Part shown: positions 37,905 to 45,404 of the stretch, piece by piece
Layout: the number at the start of each line of letters is the position of its first letter
How positions within the stretch are numbered: the first letter of the stretch is position 1
Assembly: GCA_965277855.1 (NCBI GenBank)
Contig: OZ255847.1
Coordinates: 2,170,001 to 2,234,000 of the forward strand
Length of the DNA stretch: 64,000 nucleotides
Origin: Bog-105 sp965277855
GTDB lineage: Bacteria > Acidobacteriota > Terriglobia > Bryobacterales > Bryobacteraceae
Reading direction: 5' to 3'
The notes under the pieces: model-generated
The model's database searches: none
What the model saw: the letters and a program-made list of their open reading frames with translations, nothing else
Told to the model about the DNA's origin: nothing
Translations under genes and position numbers: made by a program

Positions 37905-39638
37905 ATGAAAAGATATCTAGGCGCATTCCTCCTGGCTGTAGGAATGAGTTGGAGTGCTCCAACCGCCCAGGCCCAAAAAATCTCGAAAGACCTCGCTAAT
38001 GTAGACGGCCTTTCCAACGTTAATGTCATCGTTCAGTGGAAGACACCGCCTGACGCAAGCAAACACCAGAAAGTCCTCGACGTCGGGGGCGTCTTAAACG
38101 CTGTTCACCCTTCCATCAAATCAGGGAGCTATACCGTTCCGGCCTCGGCGCTAAGTAGCCTTGCGGCCGATTCGGATGTTGCCTTTATATCCCCAGACCG
38201 GCCCGTGAAAGCCAAGCTGGACCTTTCGGCGGCCGCGGTCAATGCGCCTTATGTCTGGAGTCAAAGCTTTGACGGAACCGGCATCGGGGTCGCAGTCATC
38301 GACAGCGGAATGAACGCCAGCCCCGATCTGACCGTGCGGAATAGCGTTGTTTACAGTCAGGACTTCACCGGTGAGATCAAGCCCGACGCGAACGTCCAAA
38401 ATACCAACAATGCGCCTGATCTCTTCGGACATGGTCAGCACGTTGCCGGAATTATCGCCAGCAGTGGCAAGAGTTCCTCCCATGGCAACAGCACCCGCCT
38501 GCTGAAAGGGATTGCGCCCGGAGTAAGTCTGGTCAATCTGCGGGCTCTGGATGAGAACGGCAACGGTACCGATAGTATGGTGATCGCCGCGATTGAACGG
38601 GCCATTGCGCTTAAGAGCACTTACAACATTCGCGTGATCAACCTTTCGCTAGGACGGCCTGTCTATGAAAGCTACGCGCAGGATCCGCTCTGCGAGGCAG
38701 TCGAGCAGGCTTGGCGCGCAGGTATTGTTGTGGTCGTGGCGGCCGGCAACGACGGACGCGACAATTCTTTTGGAAATCAGGGATACGGCACTATTACAGC
38801 CCCCGGAAACGATCCCTACGTCATCACGGTGGGTGCGATGAAAACCGTGGGCACTTACAGCCGGACGGATGACCTTATAGCCAGTTACAGCTCTAAAGGT
38901 CCAACCCAGATTGATCACATTGTCAAGCCGGACGTGGTTGCGCCGGGTAACCAGGTCGTTTCGCTCTTGGCTAATCAGAATGCTACTCTGGTCACCGGCA
39001 ATCCCGGTAATGCCGTTCCTCTAAGCTACTATCAGGATCCTAACAGCCACGGCACCTCTAAGACGTACTTTACGTTGAGTGGCACCAGCATGGCGACACC
39101 CGTCGTCAGCGCGGGTGTCGCCGACTTGCTCCAGGCTAAGCCGGGTCTCACGCCAGATCAGGTGAAAGCGCTCATTATGAAGACCGCCTATAAAACCTTT
39201 CCGGCGTCGAGCACCGCTGTGGATCCTGTCTCCGGCTATTCGTATGTCAGCTACTACGACATCTTCACGGTAGGCGCGGGATACCTCGATCTGCAGGCGG
39301 CCTTGCAGAACATCGCGAGCGTGCCTGCCGGCGCGACCGCTGTTTCTCCTGCGTCCATCTATGACAGCACTACCGGCGCAGTTATCCTATCGGCTGATTC
39401 TGCGAGCTTATGGGCAACTCGATCCGTGTGGGGTGCACAAGCAGTGTGGGGTGCATCTGCGATAAACGCCACTCAGGAAATCTGGGGGACACGCTCAGTT
39501 TGGGGTGCAACTACCGATACGTCGTCGACCCGGTCAGTTTGGGGGGCAAGGTCAGTTTGGGGGGCCGCTTCCGTCTGGGCTACCTCCACCGGCGATGCCG
39601 CCGAAGCTGCAAACATCGCAATTCACGGCGAGCAGTAA
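37905..39638 (+). CDS. Subtilisin-like (S8) peptidase with a Trp repeat tail
   Basis: This 577-residue secreted protease has a signal peptide (ending APTAQA), an I9-like pro-domain (about 30-105) and an S8 catalytic domain with Asp133 (VAVIDSG), His176 (FGHGQHVAG) and Ser395 (SGTSMATP). The C-terminus (about 500-562) is a run of SVWGA-like repeats, followed by GDAAEAANIAIHGEQ. GGAG sits 6 bases before the ATG. It is 159 bases downstream of the kinase on the same strand and could be its target gene. No membrane anchor is seen. Confidence 0.93.
   Translation: MKRYLGAFLLAVGMSWSAPTAQAQKISKDLANVDGLSNVNVIVQWKTPPDASKHQKVLDVGGVLNAVHPSIKSGSYTVPASALSSLAADSDVAFISPDRPVKAKLDLSAAAVNAPYVWSQSFDGTGIGVAVIDSGMNASPDLTVRNSVVYSQDFTGEIKPDANVQNTNNAPDLFGHGQHVAGIIASSGKSSSHGNSTRLLKGIAPGVSLVNLRALDENGNGTDSMVIAAIERAIALKSTYNIRVINLSLGRPVYESYAQDPLCEAVEQAWRAGIVVVVAAGNDGRDNSFGNQGYGTITAPGNDPYVITVGAMKTVGTYSRTDDLIASYSSKGPTQIDHIVKPDVVAPGNQVVSLLANQNATLVTGNPGNAVPLSYYQDPNSHGTSKTYFTLSGTSMATPVVSAGVADLLQAKPGLTPDQVKALIMKTAYKTFPASSTAVDPVSGYSYVSYYDIFTVGAGYLDLQAALQNIASVPAGATAVSPASIYDSTTGAVILSADSASLWATRSVWGAQAVWGASAINATQEIWGTRSVWGATTDTSSTRSVWGARSVWGAASVWATSTGDAAEAANIAIHGEQ
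39402..39590 (+). repeat. Coding repeat of SVWGA units in the S8 protease tail
   Basis: The region encodes about eight degenerate units around a Trp (SLWAT, SVWGA, AVWGA, EIWGT, SVWGA, SVWGA, SVWGA, SVWAT), six to thirteen residues apart. At DNA level the units share TCxGTxTGGGGxGC. Such Trp-Gly tails occur in S8 proteases of soil bacteria and may form a beta or surface-binding structure. Confidence 0.8.
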
Positions 39639-39659
39639 GACTCAGCTGCCTGAACGCCA

Positions 39660-39696
39660 CTCAGCCTCTGCCAATGCTTTAGGGCACGAGGCTGAG
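39660..39696. terminator. Hairpin between convergent genes, possible two-way terminator
   Basis: CTCAGCCTC (39660-39668) pairs with GAGGCTGAG (39688-39696) around a 19-base loop; GCC/GGC pairing extends it outward past one mismatch. It lies between the stops of the S8 protease (39638) and the receptor (39752). There is no clear U-run, so termination is likely but not certain. Confidence 0.45.
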
Positions 39697-39751
39697 CGGC
39701 GCTTCTGTCAATCGCAATGGGCACCAGCGGCTAAATAAGTCAACCTTTCGC

Positions 39752-42700
39752 CTACCAGATCAACTTCACCGCTACCTGCAGCTGTCTGGAACTGGTCGAA
39801 GTGCTTGTCACAACACCGGCTGATCCCGAAGGAGGCGCCGTTGCCGACGAAAACACGATCAGATTTGGCGTGTTGAAGTTCGCATGATTGAGGATGTTGA
39901 AAGCCTCGCCGCGCAGCTGGAGCGCCAGCCGCTCACTCAGCTTCGTTGTCTTCATCAGCGATACATCAAGCGTGGTCAGACCCGGGCCGGTGAAGGCATT
40001 GCGACCCACATTGCCATACGTACCGTTGGCGGGAACCACGAATGCATTTGGATTGAAAAACTGGTTGGGCCTGCCGGTAATAACTGGTCCGGAGAAATTC
40101 GGATTGAGCGAAGGACGAACCGGGTTGGTCGTGTTCCCGTTATTCGACGGATTGAAACTGAGTTGGGGTGTGAACGGGAACCCCGAGTTATAGCTCTCGA
40201 TGGCGTTCAGCGACCAGCCATCCGCCAGAATCCGAGTAACGCCATGCGCATCGTGCAGCCAGCGCTTACCCTGCCCGAATGGCAATTCGTAGATCCCACT
40301 AACCGCCACCACCTGCCGTACATCGAACGTCGACGGACCCCAATCGTTACGAATATTCGCTGTATCCTGCACCAGACCCGGCGCGTTCGCGGCGGCGCTT
40401 GCATTCAGTGTATCTCCGTTATCTAGTGACTTCGACCAGGTGTAACTGGTTCGAAAGTCCAGTCCCTGGCTTAAGCGGTGGCGCAGGTCCACTTCCATCG
40501 CGTTGAAAGAACTCGTGCCCTGCGATACCCAGGCCCACGAACTGCCTAACGCAGGATTCGCCAGCGGTGCGCTCGGGCGGTTGTAGACGGTGCCCGCCGG
40601 ATAGGCTGCCGGGCAAGGCGCCGCGGGACAAATGGTCGCAAACGGCTGGTTTAAATCCGCGCTCAATGTCTCGTGATAGCCGTGCGAACCGACGTACCCG
40701 ACGGAAAACGAGGTGTCCGGCGTCAGTTGCTGCTGTACCTTTAGCGTCCATGAAATGACGGTCGGCGTAAATAGATCCTGTTGCACGCCGGCCGGGGCAA
40801 TCTTCGAAGTCAGCGGAACCTGACCCGGAATAATGGGGAGGCTCGACAATGGTAAATTCGGCAGCGTGTAGCTGGTGTTGAACGGCGCGTTTTGATCGAG
40901 CCGGTAGCTGAGCGCGTCCTGCAGATCGTTATACATTCCGAAACCACCCCGCACTACCGTCTTGTTCGATCCGATCGGGTCCCAAGCAAAGCCGAGCCGG
41001 GGTTGCGGCAGAAACTTCGCTCTGTTGTTGGTGAAGGTGGCATGGCCGATGCGCGGCTGCGTCTCGAGCGCGTTGTTCTGGCCAAAAACAAAGTTCGAAG
41101 CGCGTCCCGAGACCTCGTTCCAACCCGTCGTAAATTCCTGCCGGAAGCCGAGCGTCAGGGTAAACCCACGCGCCAGCCGCATCTCGTCTTCGGCAAACCA
41201 GGCGCCCTCCCACGAACGCCAGCCAAGGGGCGTGGGTGACGGAACCGCCGTAAAGGTAGTCACTGTTCCTTCTAAGAACGTGGCGAGATTCGAAAACGTG
41301 GCCTGCCCGTACTGTCCCAGTGCCAGTTCGTCATTCGATTGGACTCGCTGGAACCAGGCGCCTACGCTGATCTGATGAATGCCCTTTACGATCGACAATT
41401 GGTCCTGGTAGGTAAACAGATTGCGTGTGGCGAACAGGTGGCTTCCGTTATTGCTCCCGGCCATGGTAATGGAACTGGCGGTGTTGGGTGTCGCGCTGCC
41501 GCCGATGACGAGCGCCCCCACCTGGCTGTTACCCACAAACCCCGGCACGTTTACCGCGGGTTGGCCCGTATAGAAATAACTTGCGCGTGAGAAGCCGGCG
41601 CTGGCGGTATTTACCAAGTGTGGCGAAAACACGTGTGTTTCCCGCAGCGTTGCCACTTGCTCCCGCAGACTCTCTATATCGAGCGCCAGCGGATTGGCGG
41701 TAGGCGTATTATCCGCGCTGTCGTCGACGGTGTAGCTGGCCGCCAGCGTGTCTCGCGGCGAGAACACCTGGTCTAATCGGGTTGTTCCGAAATCTTCCCG
41801 GATCGTCTGCTTGGGAGTACTGAAGGCTTCGGCAATACCCTGGCTGTCTAGAGGAGAATTCGGGCTCTGCACCGGCCAGAGTGTTAACAGCTCCTGGACG
41901 CGCGGCGACAAATTGATTTGTTGGCCGCTAGGCAATATGCCGGCCCTCGCTTTGTTGTCGGGCACCAGTGTCACGTCGCTCAGCCGGAGATTCTGGCGGA
42001 AGCCTTCGTAGTCGCCGAACACAAACGTGTGATTTTTGACGATCGCGCCGCCGAGCGATCCGCCAAACTGGTTGCGCTGAAACTGCGGAACCGATTTCTG
42101 ATCGAAGAAATTCCGCGCATCGAAAAAACTGTTCCGCAAAAATTCATAGCCCGAGCCGCGAAACTCGTTGCTCCCGGCCCGGTCCACGATCAACACTTGA
42201 GCTCCCGGTCGTTTCCCATACTCGGCCGAATAGTAATCCGTCAGCACATTAAACTCGCGGATCGCATCCACCCCCAGCAACTCTCCACTGGTGCCACTCG
42301 GCGTCATGTTGATCTCCGCCGAACCGGTGTACTCGATGCCGTCGATCAAAAACAGATTCTCCTGCGGCCGCCTCCCCGACACAGCAAACATGTTGCCCAC
42401 CGCTGAATTGGAAATTCCCGGTACGTTGTTGTTCTTCTCGTACGAATAGTTCGCCACTCCCGGATTCAGCGTAAGCAGCTGGTCATAGCTCCGGCCGTTG
42501 AGCGGCAAGTCCCGTATCTGCGCACCATCCACCAGACCCGCCGTCTGATCCATGGCCGGCGTAGCTATCGGCGCAGCTTCCGTCACCACTACCGTTTCGC
42601 TAGTGCCACCGATGGTGAGATGTAGCGGAAGGAACGTCGACTGATTGACCGCCAGCGTGATTCCCCGTTGCACTTCCTTCTGGAACCCAGCCTTAGTCGC

Positions 42701-42943
42701 CGTGATTTCGTAAGACCCAGGCGTCAGCTGCAGGAAGGTGTAATACCCCGAAGAGTTGGTGGTTGTCTCGCGAGTTGCCTGAGTGTCAAGGTTTTTGAGG
42801 TTGATCTCGACAGCCACTACTACGCCACCGGACGGATCGATCACGGTACCTGAAATTGCCGCTGTTTCCTGGGCAAGAACAGGCCCTGCAAAGAGAAGAC
42901 ATCCGACCAGCGCACCCAAGATCCTCATATGTAAAGTATGCAC
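39752..42943 (-). CDS. Oar-like TonB-dependent receptor
   Basis: This 1063-residue outer membrane receptor has a signal peptide to about 24 (GPVLAQ), a carboxypeptidase-regulatory-like domain (about 28-112, SSGYYTFLQLTPGSYEITATKAG), a plug (RDLPLNGRSYDQLLTLNPG, RRPQENLFLIDGIEYTG) and a barrel ending in Trp (VAVKLIW) instead of Phe. It is more distant from the three receptors at the start of the window than they are from each other. It stands alone, with no enzyme operon around it. Substrate unknown. Confidence 0.93.
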   Translation of the reverse strand: MHTLHMRILGALVGCLLFAGPVLAQETAAISGTVIDPSGGVVVAVEINLKNLDTQATRETTTNSSGYYTFLQLTPGSYEITATKAGFQKEVQRGITLAVNQSTFLPLHLTIGGTSETVVVTEAAPIATPAMDQTAGLVDGAQIRDLPLNGRSYDQLLTLNPGVANYSYEKNNNVPGISNSAVGNMFAVSGRRPQENLFLIDGIEYTGSAEINMTPSGTSGELLGVDAIREFNVLTDYYSAEYGKRPGAQVLIVDRAGSNEFRGSGYEFLRNSFFDARNFFDQKSVPQFQRNQFGGSLGGAIVKNHTFVFGDYEGFRQNLRLSDVTLVPDNKARAGILPSGQQINLSPRVQELLTLWPVQSPNSPLDSQGIAEAFSTPKQTIREDFGTTRLDQVFSPRDTLAASYTVDDSADNTPTANPLALDIESLREQVATLRETHVFSPHLVNTASAGFSRASYFYTGQPAVNVPGFVGNSQVGALVIGGSATPNTASSITMAGSNNGSHLFATRNLFTYQDQLSIVKGIHQISVGAWFQRVQSNDELALGQYGQATFSNLATFLEGTVTTFTAVPSPTPLGWRSWEGAWFAEDEMRLARGFTLTLGFRQEFTTGWNEVSGRASNFVFGQNNALETQPRIGHATFTNNRAKFLPQPRLGFAWDPIGSNKTVVRGGFGMYNDLQDALSYRLDQNAPFNTSYTLPNLPLSSLPIIPGQVPLTSKIAPAGVQQDLFTPTVISWTLKVQQQLTPDTSFSVGYVGSHGYHETLSADLNQPFATICPAAPCPAAYPAGTVYNRPSAPLANPALGSSWAWVSQGTSSFNAMEVDLRHRLSQGLDFRTSYTWSKSLDNGDTLNASAAANAPGLVQDTANIRNDWGPSTFDVRQVVAVSGIYELPFGQGKRWLHDAHGVTRILADGWSLNAIESYNSGFPFTPQLSFNPSNNGNTTNPVRPSLNPNFSGPVITGRPNQFFNPNAFVVPANGTYGNVGRNAFTGPGLTTLDVSLMKTTKLSERLALQLRGEAFNILNHANFNTPNLIVFSSATAPPSGSAGVVTSTSTSSRQLQVAVKLIW

Positions 42944-42975
42944 GACGAGTGTAATTTAACCGGGGCAACGAGAGA

Positions 42976-42997
42976 GGCAGGCTCAAGCCTACCCTAC
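42976..42997. repeat. Interspersed palindromic repeat, copy 2
   Basis: Reads GGCAGGCTCAAGCCTACCCT plus AC, differing from the copy at 1043 at one base. It sits 4 bases after the stop of the STGPKT protein gene and 32 bases upstream of the receptor start. Confidence 0.6.
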
Positions 42998-43001
42998 GGG
43001 C

Positions 43002-43640
43002 CTAGTTTTGGTCGGCTGCTAGTCGTTTGAGGGCGGCTTTGATGTCAGGGTTGGCGAGAATTTGAGGAACGGAGCCAGAGTTTTGCTTTCCGTTCGGTTG
43101 ATCCGGGGAGAATAGGCATTCGAGAACTTGCTTAAGGGCGTTTTCCGGGACCTGAGCGGGGGCGGCGACAGCGGCGGCGGCTTGAGCCGGTACCGTTTTT
43201 TGAGGAACGAAGCCACGGTCCTTTTGGAGTTTCAGGAGAGCGGCGAGGGTTTTGTGGAAGCTGCGTTCGGCGGAGGCCAGGGCGCGGGCGAAGAATTCGA
43301 TTTTTGGGTAGTCGGGCGGTCCTTCGAACCCTTTTCTCCAGGGTCCGACTTCCTGGCAGCGGATGCGGCGCATGCGCCAGTAGTGCTGGGCGAGTTCATC
43401 GACGAGAATTTCTTCGGTGGTATTGCTGGGTTGATGCTCGTCGCGTAGTTTGGCACGGAGCTCGTCGAGTTCGGCCGGATCTTCGCCGGGAGCGACGACT
43501 TGTTTGGAATAGACGCCATGTTTGAAGCGGTTTTGGGAGCTTTTGGCTTTGCCTTCTTCCGTTTTGGGGCCGGTGGATTTTTGGGCGTTTTCCCGGTTGA
43601 TTTCAGCGCGGGTTTTTTTGGATTTTTCGGGTGCAGACAT
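43002..43640 (-). CDS. STGPKT-motif protein of unknown function
   Basis: This 212-residue protein belongs to a family common in Acidobacteria and Planctomycetes with the N-terminal signature INRENAQKSTGPKTEEGKAK and SSQNRFKHGVYS. The middle is helical (LDELRAKLRDEHQPSNTTEE, ELAQHYWRMRRIRCQ); the C-terminal third is Ala/Pro-rich and low-complexity. No known catalytic motif or membrane segment is seen. ATG at 43640 has AGGTG upstream and puts the signature near the N-terminus; an open reading to 43769 is less likely. Function is not known. Confidence 0.78.
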   Translation of the reverse strand: MSAPEKSKKTRAEINRENAQKSTGPKTEEGKAKSSQNRFKHGVYSKQVVAPGEDPAELDELRAKLRDEHQPSNTTEEILVDELAQHYWRMRRIRCQEVGPWRKGFEGPPDYPKIEFFARALASAERSFHKTLAALLKLQKDRGFVPQKTVPAQAAAAVAAPAQVPENALKQVLECLFSPDQPNGKQNSGSVPQILANPDIKAALKRLAADQN

Positions 43641-43740
43641 AGTGTTCACCTGCGCGGAAGTTAGCAGCGGGGGTGAACGGAGTGGGGGTTCGGATCGGGG
43701 GCAAGTGGTTGGATTCAGGAAAGTAAAGAAATTTACGAAG

Positions 43741-43990
43741 TCTGTGATTCCCCCACAGCGGCGGGCCACGACAACGAGAGATGAAAACGGATCAGAGGGT
43801 GTGCGCGAGGCTGGAAGGAGCCGCTGGCGAGAGAAGGTCGGTCTTGGTCTGGAGCCTGTGAGCCCGTTTGTGAATCTGGCTGGACGCTTTCATCGGTACA
43901 ACGAAGTGTTGCCTCCGCCGCCCGGCAGGAGAGCACGAGAAGGAATGTCTTAAGTTCGTCAACGCGTCCTTCGCCTGGCGGCGGAAGGAG
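43741..43990 (+). ncRNA. Candidate bridge-RNA region of the second IS110 element
   Basis: About 250 bases before the transposase have no supported gene. They are rich in G and C blocks that can pair (for example GGAGCCGCTGGCG with CGCCGCCCGGC at 43916-43926, loosely, and GCGTCCTTCGCCTGGCGGCGG). In the IS110 group the guide RNA that binds target and donor is encoded in this leader. This is a position call from family knowledge; RNA ends, loops and guides were not resolved. The rest of 43641-43995 holds no gene. Confidence 0.35.
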
Positions 43991-43995
43991 ACAAC

Positions 43996-45204
43996 ATGCA
44001 AGTAGTGTATCGCCGCTGCTGTGGTTTGGATGTGCACAAAGATAGCATCACGGCGACGGTTCTGGTATTCCATGAGGGTGCGGAACGAGAAGTGAGAACG
44101 CAGCAGTTCGGAACGCACTGGAAAGAGCTGCAACGGCTGGCTCAGTGGCTGCGCAGTTCGAAAGTGGAGAAGGTGGCCATGGAGTCGACCGGTGTGTATT
44201 GGAAGCCGGTGTGGAACGTGCTCGAACGGAGCTTGTCGCTGGTGCTGGCCAACCCGTATCAGGTGAAAAACATTCCGAGCCGGAAGACGGACCGCAACGA
44301 TAGCGAGTGGCTGGCCGACTTGTTGGCGCACGGCTTGATCAAGCCGAGTTATGTGCCGCCGCCGGAGATCCGCGATCTGCGTGAGCTGACGCGTTATCGC
44401 GTGAAGCTCACGGGCGAGCACAATCGCGTTCACAACCGCATCCACAAGGTGCTCGAAGATGCCAACAGCAAGCTGGACACGGTATTGAGCGATGTGCTGG
44501 GCGCAAGCGGACGGGCCATGGTGCGCGGCATCATTGACGGGCACACGGATCCGGGTTGGCTGGCCGATTACGCCAAAGGCTCACTGCGCGCCAAACGGGA
44601 CGAGTTGGAACTGGTACTGCGCGGCAGTATCCGCGAGCACCATCGGTACCTGCTCGGCGAACTGATGGCGGATCTGGATTTTGTTGCCGACAAGATCGTG
44701 CGCCTCGATGGGGAGATTGCCCGGCGTATGCGGCCCTACCTGGACCAGATCACCCGCTTATGCACCATTCCGGGCGTGGATGTACTGACGGCCTGGACGC
44801 TGCTGGCCGAGCTCGGGCCGGATATGAGCGTGTTCCCGAGCGCCGCACATGCGGCGAGTTGGGCCGGGCTGTGCCCCGGCAACCGCGAGAGCGCGGGTAA
44901 GCGCTTAGGCAACCGAACTAAGAAAGGCAACCGCTGGCTGCGGCGCGCTTTATGTCAGTCGGCTTGGGGCGTCACCCGCAAAAAGGATTGCTATTTGCAA
45001 GCTCATTTTCTGCGCCGCGCGGCCAAAGGCGGCATCAAGAAGGCCATTCTCGCCACCGCTCATCAGTTGCTCATCATCGCTTATCACTTACTCCGCGATG
45101 CCACTGTATACCGCGACTTGGGAGGCCATTACTACGACTCCTTGCACCCGCTGCGCACGCAGAATCGCCGCGTCCGCCGACGGAACGCCTTGGATTGCAG
45201 GTAG
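43996..45204 (+). CDS. IS110-family transposase (DEDD recombinase)
   Basis: This 402-residue transposase has the N-terminal DEDD domain (CCGLDVHKDSITATVL with Asp, VAMESTGVYWKPVW with Glu, KTDRNDSEWLADLL with two Asp). The C-terminal Transposase_20 domain has CTIPGVDVLTAWTLLAELG and SWAGLCPGNRESAGKRLGNR with the probable catalytic Ser. GGAG is 5 bases before the ATG. It is full length and should be active with its bridge RNA. It is unrelated at close range to the transposase at 31407, so the window has two different IS110-type lineages. Confidence 0.95.
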   Translation: MQVVYRRCCGLDVHKDSITATVLVFHEGAEREVRTQQFGTHWKELQRLAQWLRSSKVEKVAMESTGVYWKPVWNVLERSLSLVLANPYQVKNIPSRKTDRNDSEWLADLLAHGLIKPSYVPPPEIRDLRELTRYRVKLTGEHNRVHNRIHKVLEDANSKLDTVLSDVLGASGRAMVRGIIDGHTDPGWLADYAKGSLRAKRDELELVLRGSIREHHRYLLGELMADLDFVADKIVRLDGEIARRMRPYLDQITRLCTIPGVDVLTAWTLLAELGPDMSVFPSAAHAASWAGLCPGNRESAGKRLGNRTKKGNRWLRRALCQSAWGVTRKKDCYLQAHFLRRAAKGGIKKAILATAHQLLIIAYHLLRDATVYRDLGGHYYDSLHPLRTQNRRVRRRNALDCR

Positions 45205-45325
45205 TCGTCCGGCCAGCCCACCCCGTTTCCGAACTCGCCGCGGCCCCCTCCGAACACAAACGTCGCCGCGGCAGACCTTGCAAGTGTCTCGAAAGGGCAA
45301 TCGACTGCAAACACACGCACTTATA

Positions 45326-45361
45326 AATACCCGTTTTCGAAGGAATACCCGTTTTCGAAGG
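45326..45361 (+). repeat. Tandem 18-base direct repeat downstream of the IS110 transposase
   Basis: AATACCCGTTTTCGAAGG occurs twice with no gap (45326-45343 and 45344-45361). The unit holds the palindrome TTCGAA. It lies between the transposase and the next gene, near the likely right end of the element. It is not a CRISPR, since there are two copies and no spacer. Confidence 0.7.
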
Positions 45362-45404
45362 ACGAGGTTCAAGCACGGACCCTATGACATAGAATGCCTA
45401 TGTT

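Larger units (their letters stand above)
43740..45361 (+). mobile_element. IS110-family insertion sequence, approximate extent
   Basis: The intact IS110-type transposase at 43996-45204 implies an element. No terminal inverted repeats were found, as expected for the IS110 group, so the ends are guesses. The left side (from about 43740) is a non-coding, GC-rich, structure-prone leader. The right side is taken to the pair of tandem 18-base repeats ending at 45361. The ends could be off by 50 bases or more. Confidence 0.5.

Noticed and set aside
45326..45361. Possible CRISPR
   Set aside because: Only two units with no spacer, and no cas gene in the window.
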